From the NCBI GenBank assembly GCA_028023455.1, contig JAQFVV010012530.1, positions 870,001 to 934,000 on the forward strand: a DNA stretch of 64,000 bases, read 5' to 3'. The notes under the pieces were generated by a model, which worked only from the letters and a program-made list of their open reading frames with translations, ran no database searches and was not told the origin of the DNA. Numbering within the stretch: position 1 is the first letter of the stretch; each line of letters starts with the position of its first letter. This DNA is from Epiperipatus broadwayi (taxonomy: Eukaryota; Onychophora; Udeonychophora; Euonychophora; Peripatidae). Of the stretch, positions 52,317-64,000 are shown one piece after another. The translations under genes were made by a program, and so were the position numbers.

Positions 52317-54124
52317 TATTGACTAGTTCAGCAGTATGCTTTTAATATTTATAAATTGAAGTAGTGTATATTTATACCAACTTCACTAAAATAGCCAATT
52401 TCTGAATTGTAAATTTATGACAAACAGGTTAGTAAATGGAATTAGTTATAATTTTTATCTGGTCAAAATGTGATTCTACATATTCTTGATGAAAATATAA
52501 TTATATACATTCTTATTAACTATAAAAAACATTGTATATAATAATTACATCTTCCACACTTTCAAATAAAAATAAAAAATTTTTTAGTCAAGATTCTAGC
52601 TAATTCTGACTTGATTTATGTTTATAAGTTTGGCAAAGCTGATAGATTCATTATCAAAAACAGGTTGTTCTCATGGTTTTCAGAAACAGCCATTATTTAT
52701 TTAACATCTATTCATATTTCACACAGAGTTTATTATAAGAGCAATTAACTGACCTAATTTTGTTATTTATTCAAGATTATGGGTTATTATCATATCTTAT
52801 ATTGTCAAATGAGTGTATTAAAATATAGCCTATGGCATAGCAAAGGATTACCAAGAACCTCCTATTGAGAAACCAAGATAGTAATCATGACATGCTAATT
52901 ACCAAATATTGATTCAGTTTTCCCATCCTTGTTTTTCCCTCTGGCTACAAATAACTGGATATCCATATATTAAGTTGGGTTTGCTATGAACTAGCTATAT
53001 AAGAAAAAAAATCCTAGGCCTCGAAAAAAATTTCATTTGGCTTGGATTTAAACCCAGGTGGTAAAAATGGCAAGTGGACATTCCATCTCTTCTCTATGAG
53101 ACCCTTCCCAATATACATATAACTATCATTATTTTATCTATTGACTTCTTTTATTATGATTTCACTCAAAATACTTTTAAAACGGTTTTTTCTTCTTGGA
53201 AAGCAACCAATGCTCCTAATTATTTTAAAATGGGTCACAAACTGGTGCCCACAAAAGCTTCATGTTTAATCCACAAACCTTGATTTCTAAAAATCATTGT
53301 CCAACATCTTGCAGTGATTAAAACAAAAAAAAATTTCAAACTTTTAAATGTTTTATGTCAACTTTAAACAAAACTTAATTCTTTGTCATTAAATGTTGCC
53401 AATACTTCAGTTTACTTGTCATGCAGCCATTTTAAGCCATATGATATAATATAAATAGTTTTGTTTTACAGAATGATTTTGAATGTAGCCCCTTCTCATA
53501 TACATCTAATAGATTGATCCTTTTCCTGCATTTGAAGCTTCTGTTTTAAAATATCTACTTTCCTCATTATTTCAAAACATTTTTTTCTTTACAATCCAAA
53601 ATATTGCCATAGTAGCAACTCGACCTCCACATATGAAAATTTTTTTCTCTCAACACTAATGTCATTGCTTATAAAATAATTCTTATTATACTTTTCCTCA
53701 ATTATTGGCTTTCTCACCTCCATCATCATTTTTAAAATAAACACCCATTTTTGAACTTCCAAAATAATCCAATAAAATTTTAGTTTATAACTTTGCAATT
53801 TATTTTTTTAATCTAGTTTTGTATATTTTCAGTCTAATAAAAAATAATTCTATTTAAAAGAAATTAAATTTTTATTTCAGAAATATACACATTTTATAAA
53901 TTATAATCTTCTTTTACAGCAGTATTACACAAAACATCCAAACAAAATTAGAGCAAAAAAAAAAACACCGCAAAAACAAAAAATAAAAAGCCCTGTGATC
54001 TGGTGGCCTGCCCTCCAGCTTGGATCCTAATGAACAATTAAGGGAATCGGAACTTTGGTAGGAATTTCATTATTGAGCATTCAACATACTTTGGTCCAAT
54101 AAAAAAAGTACTTGCAAATTATCC
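52317..54124. other. Intergenic region between the two convergent genes
   Basis: No feature is supported, apart from what is presumably the 3' UTR of the minus-strand gene next to 54124. Confidence 0.35.
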
Positions 54125-54240
54125 TTAACTTGATATGGAAGGTTCTGATGAGATTTTACTAGGAGAAGCATCATTGAGCAATGGAAAAGAATTTTGTACA
54201 TGCTGGGTTTGATCTAGGCTTGGGAGAGGTTGGTCTTGAT
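54125..54240 (-). CDS. Small coiled-coil gene, last exon
   Basis: The acceptor (tttgttttacag on the minus strand) ends at 54241. Two bases finish the split codon, then DQDQPLPSLDQTQHVQNSFP and a Ser-rich end with TAA at 54127-54125. Composition is clearly unlike the AT-rich surroundings. Confidence 0.65.
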
Positions 54241-57200
54241 CTGTAAAACAAAGAACACATACAATCACATGAAAATTCAGGTATATATATTAGGATATAG
54301 ATAATTTGATATTTTAAAAAATCCAATCCTTATCACTTGAATTCAATAGCTTTATTTTCTTATTGTTTCGATCTACAGCCTTCTTCAGAACTGGTTCTTT
54401 AAGTTTGATCAATTTTGATGAAAATTGTAAATCAGTCTAATTATTATCAAAGAAATTATTTTTTAAAAAAACTGAATTTAAATGGGTAAGGATTTGGTTT
54501 TTTTTTTTTGATTTTAAATTCATATTGAAAACAATACAATCGATTAGAAGATTTTAAGGAATATGACAATTATTTAGTGAAGTATATTATGAGTTTTTTT
54601 TTTTTTTTAAGTACAGTCAATGCATCAGTTATTTCAAATATTTGCTCAAACATTAATGTTCAACTATTCCATGAATAAATACATTTCAAAAATTAATACC
54701 AAATATTTGAACATTTAACCTTGGTTCACATGTTAAATCGAACAGTAGTATTTGAAAAAAAAATCTTTAATACTCTTTCATAGCTTCTCTAACAAGCGTA
54801 AAAGTGCATAATTTTTGGTATTTAACTAATCTTATAAATAATCTGTTTATTAATAATAATAATAAATAGTTTTCTAGTATTTGAAATAAAAGCAACCTGG
54901 AAAAGATTTCAATTTAAATAAGCTTTAGAAACAATAAAAGTAAATCCAAGGAGCCATATCTAAAGGCAATCTTTCCATCTATTTTTTATACTCAAATTGT
55001 ATTGAATTTTTCTTCCCTCTTATTATCTTAATATAGAAGGTCTAAACCTTTTATATTTATGACTATATTACTTCTATTTTATTTCAATTGCTTTTCTGTT
55101 GTTTTATTTAAATTTTTTAATATTGTATTCCTAACATACTTTCTCACCTGTTATTTTTTTCTCATATTAATACAGAAGCTATCTTTTTAGATTTGTTTTT
55201 ATTTTATTTCTGATTTGTATTTTTTTTTTTTTTTTGTTATATCTTATTTTGTACTGCAATCTGTATTGAATTTTACTTTGCACAAATTTAATAGAGGATT
55301 AGCATCTTATCACTGGTTACCTTACTCCTATTTTGCTTTTTCTGTTGTTTTATTTACATTTGTTAATGTCTTATTATAATATCTATATCTTTCTCATTTA
55401 TTAATTATATCTCATAATGAAATCTTTAGTAAGTTTTATCTTCCTTTTCATTATCTTTAGTAAGTTTTATCTTCCTTTTCATTATCCTTATATAAGTCAT
55501 TATCTTTTTTAATATTTTTATGATTTTCTTGCTTTTTTATTTTATTTATATTTCATTAAGTCTTATTAATAGTATTTATACATTTCTGATTATATTATAT
55601 TGAAATTATACTGAATTTTACATTCCCTCTCATTATCTTCCTATCAGGTGCGCCCAACCTTTTCGAACCTAAAAGCTACTTTTTATTTTCCAAATAAATG
55701 GGGGGGAAAAGCAAAATGAATCAATTTATAAATAAATATAGTTAAAATTTTAAATAAATTTATTTAATGTGATGATTGATATTGAATATTAGCTATTTTT
55801 GAGTAATTTGGTTCGCAATTAGAAACAGCCAAGCATTAACAGTCATTAAGATGATTTTCAGTCATATGAATAGGATATTTAGATTACATAAATTATATAG
55901 TTCATATGAGAAAATGATGTTTCACATAAATATGTAGATGCAAAACATGAATGAAATCTAAGACATAAATCTTTCAATAGCAGATAATTTTCAATGGTAA
56001 TATACTTCCATATATCAAATTGATCTTGCAATTTCAATCTAATGTCATTTTGTAGTTTAATTAGTTGCATTTCCAAGCTACCTACGTCCATATTAAATAC
56101 TTCTGCGACTAGTACAGTTTGATTTTCTATGTTTATTTTAGAGAATGGTGATGTGAAAAATGAAGTGACTGGTCGGAGTTTATCAAGATTTTGAAATTGC
56201 AAAAGAATGTTGGACAAAATATTTCCAAATTCTTGGTAATCACTTCTATGTTTGACCCAATTTCTTCTCTTAAATTTGTAAAAAATTTCAAATCTTTTTT
56301 AATCATATGAGAAATCCACATTTCCAGTTTCATTTTAAATGTATCAATGGACACTAATCATGTCAGTTATTGTTTTGTTTTGTCCTTGCAAATCTAGATT
56401 TAATTCATTTAATTTAGTTGTTAGATCAGTTAAAAATGCTAGCTTTTGCAGCCACACCTTATTGTAAAGTAAAACAGCACAAGGATCTTTTTTTTTTCGT
56501 CCAGAAAATATATGTGGCAACAGCTTGCGGAATCTTTCTAAAACATTAACTTTGCTTAACCATCTGACTGAATTATGGAGAACTAAGTCACCATAATCTG
56601 CATCAATGCTATCTAAAAATGACTGAAACAATCTTCTTTACAATGCTTTTGCTCTAATCGAATTATTTTAATAGTTATATTCATAAGTATTTATAACATC
56701 ATCAAGGTTCAACATTTTATCGCATAATGATTGTGGATGAATTATGCAATGGTATGAAATAAAATTACGAAAATCAATATATCTCTTACAAAATGCTAAA
56801 AATCCATTTTCACAACCAGTCATAGAAGGAGTATCATTTTCAGATATTACGAAAGCTTAAAATATTGTAGATGTCCTGTCCTCTGGTTCATTCTTTTAAA
56901 GATACGATTTTGAGAAATTCTTCCTTTACAGTCAAATCAAGAAATACCAAACATACAAATATATTAAGTTAGGACATATCACAACTGTCAGTTGACTCAT
57001 CAAATTGAAGTGAAAACCATGAACAATTTGCAAAATCCCGATTAAGTTGTGATCTAAAATCCTTCACCATGGTTTCAACTAGTCTTGTTACAGTTTGTCT
57101 AGAGAAAGTTGTATATCTTGGATAGCATCAACAATCTCCATTTTATTTTTAAAAGTGTGAAGTTATCTGCTGGAGCCAAAAAAGCTTTGAAATATCTCAC

Positions 57201-60200
57201 CATCTGTAAAAGATTTTTTGTGCTTTATAAAAATTTGACACACACGGAGAGATGCCACCATTGCCATTGTTGATTTACAACAATTTTTTTTTAATAAAGA
57301 TTGCTGTGAATTTAGAGATCTTAATTTTAATCTTTGTACTTCAGATTTTCTTATTATAGATTTCGGAGGAAAGTCTTGATCAAAACTTAGATGAATACTA
57401 ATAAAATGTCTGTTTAGATTACCTCTTTTCCGTAAAGCTACTGAAGAATTACACAACAAACATAAACACTTTTCTTTATACATGATAAATAATAACTCTT
57501 CCTCCCAATTATCATTGAAATGATATATTATTGCTCATTACATTATGGAGAAAAAAATCAATTTAATTTTTGATACAAAATAAGAATTATCAATAAAAAT
57601 ACTCGTATAATATTAAATTAATAGAATTTAAGTATTGAAATCACTTTTCACAATTGAAAAAAACTTTTTAAAAATTATTTCAAAAAATCATAATGTCAAA
57701 ACTAGTCTGCCTACTTAAATGAAAATTCAAAAATAAACTTTTTTTGTATTGCTGTAACCAAAATAGACAAAATAATAGTAAATTTATCGATTGGTTTCTT
57801 CAATTTTTTATTATTTGACTGTTTTTTTACAAGCTTAGAATTTTTTAAATTTTAGTTTTAAATTGGATTTCGCATTCAAATAAAAAAATCCCAAATTTCA
57901 ATGGTTGCTTTTCAAAAAAATTTTTTTTAAATTTTAGTTTTTAAATGTAAAATCTTTTCTATATAAAATTTTATTTTTGCTTGCAAGATTGACATGTTGG
58001 ACACATCTGTCTTCATATGGAAAATCTTTTTTTTTTCCTTTTACAATCAATTATTTTCATTTTACTTTTTCTTTTTTTGTTTTATTTATATTTCTTACTT
58101 TTGACTTAATATTACCTTTTTGTTGTTGTTGTTTTGTTTGCATTTTTTATCTTATTACTATTAACTTTGTTGGGTAGCAGCAATAAACAATGATATTAGA
58201 GATAATTAATTTCAAATTGCAAAGAAGAAAGTAATCTTAAAATACTATATAGGAGAGGAGGAGTGAATCTAATTTTTCTATTACAGTTCTGCCACCTTGT
58301 GTAAGTCTAAATAATTGATAATAAATCCCTATTCAATATTATCTGATCAATACTCCACACTAATTTCTAGGTTATTATTTTCATCAGTGAGGAGTTTAAG
58401 ATATGAATTTAGTGCACTTGAATTTTGTTTATTCTAATTAATGAATAAATAATTTAAAGCTAACGATCTATTAATTACAAGTAAATCGTCTATAATTATT
58501 TTTTCAAGGTAAGTATATGAAACCATGATACATGATACAGCAATACCATCTGCAAAACCAAAAATCTTTGATTCTAAATGTAATGAAAATATTTACATAA
58601 ATAAAAATAGGGAACCAGGATGGAATTTTGTGGTACATCATGACTTACAATTGTAAAAGATCTAATAATACTAGAAATATTCATTATTTGAAATAATTTG
58701 TATGACCAAATGAATATAAACCTTTAAGTAAAATTTTATGAGATACAAAAGCTTTAGATAAGTCTAAATATATAGCAACAGTTTTGAGATCATTATATAG
58801 GTACGATTTCAAATTGTGTGCATGATTATAGAAAGCATCCAATGTACTTCTGACCGAAACAAAACCATATGGATGCTCAGACTATTATTTTTAAATAAAA
58901 TTCATTTTTTCTTCAACTATCATTTCCAATAATTTAGAAATAATAGAAATTGGTTTATAATTATCAAAAAATAAAGGATCATGTAGAAAAAATTAAACAA
59001 AAACAGATCTATTTTCTTTAAGAATGTTTGGCTTTAAATTACCAAATCTGGCTGAATGAACAGTGTTTCAATGATTAATCAAATGAAAATCAGTAGCCTC
59101 CATACATAAATGAAAAAAGTATATTTTTAAATCACTGATGATAGGTTTAAAAAAAAACTCATTAAATAAATGTTGAGGAAAAGTAAACAGATTGGAGCTT
59201 TCAGGATGTGGATTTGGATGAAAATAAAAATCTTGGATATAAATGATTAATAGTATAGATATTTTGATAAGAATAGATAATAAATTGAACTGGAAATTGT
59301 CTTAAAAATAAAAGAACTATACGTTGGAATAAATTGTAACAAATGATAAGAGAAAGAAATAAACTCAAAACAATACTAACAATTTAAAAAAATAAAGCAT
59401 GATACAGAGAGGCTAAAAAACTGACTGATAACACAGAACAATCAATGTCTCGAACACAATTTCTGAATCAAAAATCTTCAATGGCGGAGGGATCTAATTC
59501 AATTTCATTATGCACTGTTTTTTGAAAAATTAATGTAAAGTCAGCAAAAACATTCAATTATTAGTTACCTATGCTGCCGATGTTCATTCCAGAATATTCT
59601 AGTCTGCCATATAATTCTAATACGTGGCTCTCGAGACTTTGTACTACAGCTATACTGGATCGGTATTTCTCTTCTGTGACCTGAAATAAATTCAAATGAA
59701 AGATAAACTTTAAAATATATTAAATGTTATGATTCCACTAGAAATATAAAGTTAATGCACAGTATTCAAGAAGTTGATAAATGATCAAATGAACACAACA
59801 TTAAAAACTGACTAAAATATTAAATGTAAAGGCAACAATAAAATAAAAATATCTACTTAATTGTTTTTTAATATTATTTGAATTTTTCTAAAAACTAATG
59901 GCAAGACACATTCAAAATCAACAATTTCTTTTGTGACAGATTATTTAATAAAAATAACATTTGCAACAACTGCTTTTCATCGATATTTATGTCCTGTCTT
60001 TGTAAAATCCAGACTTTAAAAAATACATCTTAATTTATAGAACACATTTTGTTAAATGATTAAGAATCTCTCTTAACATGGACAAAATCAGTTATATGCC
60101 TAGACTTGAATGCAAATCCATATTAATTTATTGCTTATATCCACCTACGTATTGTACAATAGATTTCATTTATTAGAAAATTTGTTATATTTTTTAATCC

Positions 60201-63200
60201 TTTAAACACTTTGAATTTACCAAAGGCAGCTTTGGCATATAATATAGAATATGAGAAGCAATTTCATACAACATGGTGTGGAGCAGAAGTTTTAAATTTG
60301 CTGATTGCAATGTGATTCTTAGTGAGCTGTTAAAAACTAAATTTTTTAACCAATAAAACTTCATGTACCCAATGCTGCTCCTCAGCAAATTATTTTTTTT
60401 CATCACTGTTACATTATACCATCTAATGTGTAAGCTTTAGTAAATAAGATACCAAATGGTAGTGCTAATTATATTTCCTATCCAGTATTATTCTATCCAA
60501 ATATTTCCAGCCTAAGGTTCAAATTTATGGCTTTCATCAATAAAGAGGAAAAAGTGTATTTGGATCTTTTGAGTCTATTGCATTTTTTTTTTTTTCAATA
60601 GCCATCCTTTATCTTTATTTTACTATCAAGTTATTAGACCAAATTGAAAAACATATTAATATATAGTCATATAAAACTGAAATTAGTTCATTATCTATAT
60701 TTTATGGTGACCCCAGTTTTTTAATAATTATAGGATCCTTTGGCCAGTAATTGGTGTAAAACTAAAATTATTGTCATGTGACACCAGCTAGAAACTAGTC
60801 TGGGGATATTGGGTAAAACAGCACTGGATACGGATTTACTAATCACTACCATTTAGCAAAGAAAAAGACTAAATTTTTTAATCAATCTTACTCTAAAACT
60901 TGTAAATTAATCTCTAAAAATAAATTCCTTTTTAAACAAACAAAAAAATATCTATGAAACTCATTCACAATAAACTCGTTTTTTAAATTCAGATAGAAAA
61001 TTTGATAAAAACACATTGGCAAGTTCCAATTAACAAATCAGATTGCCTATTTATATCTCCCTTTCTTTTTCACTCACTGTTTTGCATAATGAACTATTTC
61101 TTTTAGGCCAAATTACAAGCACAAGTGAGAATGTTAAAATATATAGGCATTTAATATGCATTTATAGCATCAAAGAGGCTCATGATACAATGGCAAAATA
61201 AATTGGTCAGTTATACTTATGATCTGAGTTAGATTCCAGGCCAAATAAACTTAAAAATTTTTTCACCAGACCTTAATTTTTTTATTTCAAATAGCAGGTC
61301 CATAACCTTTCCAGCTAGCCATTTACTATGGTTGATAAATGTGTAACCAGTTATTTTTATATGTAAAGCAAAGACGAAAAATCGCTCAAATGGTTACCAC
61401 CCAGTAATTGAAAAGCCTTGTTTTATTACAGCCCTCTAACATTCATTTATTTTAGAAATTGTCAGAAAGCCTATTGTCCTGCGATGAATTATTTAAAGAT
61501 TTTATCTTATATTTAAAAACGTATGAAAAATATGATTCAAAATTTCCATAAAATTCATAATTATGCTGTCCGCTAATATTTATCCATGCAACAAAACAAT
61601 ATTTGTAAATGCAATGCTTGAGACAATTTCAACAACAATGGATTCTTTGAAATTGACCCACTTACTAGCTGAAGGTCAAGAGCAGTTTAATGATTCATAG
61701 TTGTAATTTGTGGCTCAATCTTTCATTGTATTAAATCAATGTATTTATTTTACTTATTCACAACATGACCATGGTGACCAGAAACTTGTGATATACCAAA
61801 GATGAATGGCAAAGGATATTGTCTATGAAAACTTAACACATAACATACTTGTTAGCTAAAATGCTGGGAAAAAAGTTATATTTCAATAATGAAAATCTCT
61901 AGAAAAAATCACTATCTTGTTAATATATGTGAGTGCAAACAGTCTTCACAGTTAAGAAAACTATTTATATAAGATGATGAGAAAAGACAAACTTGGAGCA
62001 TAATTCCTGAGTTAAGAATCAAAATAAAGAGCTTCACAAAATGTTTAATGAAAGCAACATGTTTTTTATCACACCAGTGACAAATTGTATTAGGTAAACC
62101 TTCAATTATTTTTTTGTAGAAAGAACTATGGTGGTCTGTAAAATAAGACCCAAATTTATACACTAGTATCAGAAAAACTATATGACTTTTAGCCCTCATA
62201 ATACTGTCATCTGACAGCATAGAGTGGCATCACGAGCTTAGGAGACGGATCGAAAGTGAAATCAGTAAGATTTATCAAAATATCTTTTGTGTCCATAACT
62301 TTTAAAATGATTGATCAACAATGATTGGAACAGTTTCAAAAAATTTTCTTATGATAATCAAAATTTTGGAATGCATTCACAATTTATTGCAGTGAAATAT
62401 GGGACCTAGTAGATGTCACCAGAAGCTTGTATATGCAATAGCATTAATCTGACGATATTCTAATAACTCCTTTAATTTTGACAAATTGTAACTAATTCAC
62501 AGTAAATTACTGTGAATTTTACAAAACATTTTTCCTTAATTACGAATACACACATTTACCAAATCATATCAAACTGCAAGTAATAAAATAAAATTCACAA
62601 AGGCATTTTAAAATTAAAGAAAAACAGTTTAATATGTAATATTATCAAAATCACCTTTTCCTTTATTTTTGCTATAATATCATATAAATCCAATTTATCC
62701 AAATCACTTCAGAGCTATGATATTAGTTTTAACAGAAGAAAAAGTAAGGTAATAGATATATGATTTAAAAATTAAGAATATTATTAAAGAAATTACTGTT
62801 CTAATGACAATTATATATGTAGAGATAACAAAAATAAGGTTTAAATTTATAAGGAATAGAAGTAATTAAGAGATTACGAAGAATAATAAAAATGAATAAT
62901 ATATTTAGATTAATAGCTGTTCTTGAATATGTATAGTCAGGAAACGTTTAATTTATTTTGGATTATTTTATTTGGATTTATATTTATTTCAGTTTTATTA
63001 GGTCTTGTTATATATTTTATGTTGTTTTTAGTTTTTTATTGTTTACATTTTTTAAAGTATTATTATTTATATGGTTATGTATTTATTTTGTTCATTATAT
63101 CATAGCTCTGAAGAAGACTGCAGGACAGTTGAAACGTAGATTTATATATGTACAATAAAAGGTTTTTGCTAAAAAGTGTTTGAAGTGATTTGGATAAATT

Positions 63201-63667
63201 GGATTTAGTTTAATATGTACATAAGTCTAATTGATATACGAGTTATACTTATATTCAGACTTCCTTTTTTTATAGCTATTCTAATTATCACATGATTTTC
63301 ATTTTCCCCTGGAAAATAGTAACTGAAAACTATAATCACTAACTTATTTTGATAACATATTTTTTAATAACCTAACTTTTTACTAGAAATTAACTTTGTT
63401 AAATAAGTTATTTTATGATAAGGAGAAAGAAATTTTTTTAAATTTTTATTATGAATAAAAATACTATACCATTACAAAAATAACTTTTAAATGTAGAGTA
63501 TGTTATAAGTCAATTTCCAACAGACATGAATATTTATTATAATAAATTGTTATTATTTAATACTTACATTTAAGACCTGTTTAAGTTTCTTGCTTTATAG
63601 AGAATGCTTTTAAATGCAGAGATTCATAATGAGCAGTTAGGAGTTCTGTTGAATTATTGCTACTCAT
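54125..63667 (-). CDS. Unrecognised small coiled-coil protein gene (three exons)
   Basis: Minus-strand exons 63667-63568, 59680-59569 and 54240-54125 have good splice sites and matching phases (0 and 1). They join into a protein of about 108 residues: MSSNNSTELLTAHYESLHLK start, EEKYRSSIAVVQSLESHVLE and LYGRLEYSGMNIGS in the middle, and a Pro/Ser/Gln-rich tail ending PSISS. Heptad-like Leu/Val spacing suggests two short coiled-coil helices. I do not recognise the family and give no function. Exon 1 is 100 nt instead of 99: one extra A in gaaact shifts the frame just before its end. This may be a sequencing error, a polymorphism or a true inactivation. The gene converges on MRPS18B and its first intron border is 3.9 kb from exon 2. 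Confidence 0.6.
54241..54989. other. AT-rich intron
   Basis: Nothing was recognised; there are poly-T tracts at 54499-54509 and 54596-54608. Confidence 0.35.
54990..55644. repeat. Pyrimidine-rich degenerate tandem array
   Basis: Roughly 200-270-bp units share tattgaatttt(a/t)c, ccctctcattatctt and ttctgttgttttatttaaat. A clean 31-bp tandem duplication (atctttagtaagttttatct...) is at 55422-55483. The array resumes at 58010-58180, on the other side of the hAT element, which therefore inserted into it. Confidence 0.6.
55645..58009 (-). mobile_element. hAT element with degraded transposase
   Basis: The plus-strand left end caggtgcgcccaacc (55645) and the reverse complement of the right end, cagatgtgtccaac (to 58009), are hAT-type CAG termini. 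Imperfect direct repeats tcttcctat/tcttcatat flank it. Minus-strand coding pieces occupy 57483-55879. Length and coding order are those of a full but dead copy. Confidence 0.75.
55879..57483 (-). pseudogene. hAT transposase (ZBED5/SCAND3/GTF2IRD2-like), broken
   Basis: The N-terminal frame (57483-57163) has a Cys2-His2 finger, CLLCNSSVALRKRGNLNRHF then SIH. A middle stretch contains NCSWFSLQFDESTD, the catalytic-region block, and ends LNIFVCLVFL. Next come HNSVRWLSKVNVLERF (56631-56344) and finally LRFHSCFASTYLCETSFSHM (56217-55879), the hallmark hAT C-terminal dimerisation block. At least four frameshifts or stops separate these frames. Confidence 0.8.
58010..58489. other. Remainder of the pyrimidine-rich array and AT-rich intron
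   Basis: cttttacaatcaattatttt and ttttgttttatttatatttc continue the array of 54990-55644 up to about 58180. Nothing was recognised after that. Confidence 0.4.
58490..59110 (-). pseudogene. LINE reverse transcriptase relic
   Basis: Minus-strand blocks appear in RT order: FFDNYKPISIISKLLEMIVE, then SEHPYGFVSVRSTLDAFYNH, VAIYLDLSKAF, a PQNSILVP box, and FADGIAVSC in place of the catalytic FADD. The pattern is that of CR1/jockey-type non-LTR elements. It has several frameshifts and is clearly inactive. Confidence 0.7.
59569..59680 (-). CDS. Small coiled-coil gene, middle exon
   Basis: The acceptor (ttatttcag) is just above 59680 and the donor (gtaact) just below 59569. Its 37 codons begin VTEEKYRSSIAVVQSLESHV and the exon leaves one base over, which the next exon completes. 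GC content and codon use stand out from the flanks. Confidence 0.7.
59681..62669. other. AT-rich intron with a family A core at about 60783-60845
   Basis: gctagaaactagtctgggga, then tattggg and cactggatacggattt match the middle of family A. The 102-codon minus frame at 61912-62220 is not recognised and lacks support. Confidence 0.4.
62670..63215. repeat. Inverted pair sharing the aagactgcaggac family
   Basis: aaatccaatttatccaaatc/acttcagagctatgata (62685-62721) is the reverse complement of the sequence flanking 63098-63205. The right copy carries an extra block of about 70 bp (aagactgcaggacagttgaa...) between two gaag motifs. The left copy has lost, or never had, this block. The right copy also contains the aataaaaggtttttgct end. 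Confidence 0.55.
63216..63567. other. AT-rich intron
   Basis: Nothing was recognised. Confidence 0.3.
63568..63667 (-). CDS. Small coiled-coil gene, first coding exon with a one-base insertion
   Basis: The ATG at 63667-63665 has a purine at -3. The frame reads MSSNNSTELLTAHYESLHLK then AFSIKQE. After an extra A it continues in the next frame as LKQVLN up to a strong donor (gtaagta). As written, the frame stops at TAA right after KQET. Without the extra base the exon would be 99 nt and phase 0, exactly what the next exon needs. Confidence 0.5.
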
Positions 63668-64000
63668 TCTTTTAATCCAGAAAAATCATTTTCCCAGGGA
63701 TGATAGCAAATCAAATTAATAATATTGACATCAAAGTTGTATAAAATTTGTAGTTGTCAATTTGTTCTCAGACTGTGACAGTGTTATTTTCTTCCAATGA
63801 ACTGAAACTATTCTTCATGAATAACTCACAATGTTTGCATAATATTACAGGAAAAGACCTCTTATCTATATGAATACGTAAAGTGAATGAAAATAGTGTT
63901 TTGAAAGTCTTCGCTGAAGTGAAAGTCTAATCCAACACTGGTCAGTTACTTTTTAATTAATTTCCTTTAGAGTTGATTCTTATTTACAAGCAAATCCCTC
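63668..64000. other. Presumed 5' flank of the small coiled-coil gene
   Basis: There is no coding sequence. No clear TATA box or other promoter element was seen on the minus strand. Confidence 0.3.

Noticed and set aside
61912-62220. 102-codon minus-strand frame in the first intron of the small coiled-coil gene
   Set aside because: There is no similarity and no splice context matching the exon phases 0 and 1 of that gene.
62923-63158. Two overlapping hydrophobic open frames, possible membrane peptides
   Set aside because: They are T-rich sequence inside a dispersed inverted repeat; two frames read equally well, as expected by chance.
1-64000. CRISPR arrays, bacterial operons, rRNA and tRNA genes
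   Set aside because: Tandem repeats here are long and degenerate without regular unique spacers, gene structure is intron-exon, and no tRNA cloverleaf or rRNA sequence was recognised by eye.

Overview
The window is AT-rich nuclear DNA of an invertebrate animal. Short exons with GT/AG borders lie in introns of up to about 23 kb, and the introns are packed with decayed transposons: RTE-like and other LINEs, Ty3/gypsy pieces, mariner derivatives and a hAT element. The ribosomal protein sequence fits an invertebrate rather than a vertebrate. I could not settle the phylum; large-intron chelicerates or molluscs would both fit.

There are two host genes, convergently arranged. On the plus strand is the nuclear gene for mitochondrial ribosomal protein S18b (MRPS18B). 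Five exons are visible (2463-2560, 25316-25387, 37903-37969, 43319-43378, 48060-48178); their splice phases fit throughout, and the start lies upstream of the window. On the minus strand are three phase-compatible exons (63568-63667, 59569-59680, 54125-54240) of an unrecognised small, probably coiled-coil protein of about 108 residues. Its first exon carries what looks like a one-base insertion.

The most striking object is in MRPS18B intron A: a 9.75-kb near-perfect palindrome (2650-12404) flanked by a perfect 8-bp target duplication (gttatatt), so it entered as one unit. Each arm runs from a GC-rich end carrying three CTCF-consensus-like boxes, through a 228-bp tandem duplication, to a 5'-truncated, already broken RTE-type LINE; the two LINE copies meet head-to-head at the axis. 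The left arm alone holds a younger 2.0-kb TTAA-flanked element, so the right arm shows the empty site.

Other intron content includes three inverted-repeat-bounded elements filled with T-rich tandem repeats (12.9-14.6 kb, 20.6-24.9 kb, 31.4-32.6 kb), a long-hairpin element (14.6-15.0 kb), five members of a mariner-derived long-TIR MITE family, a Ty3/gypsy gag relic (minus) and a pol relic (plus), a hAT element in the intron of the minus-strand gene, a LINE reverse-transcriptase relic, degenerate satellites and several strong short hairpins. No tRNA, rRNA or CRISPR array was recognised.
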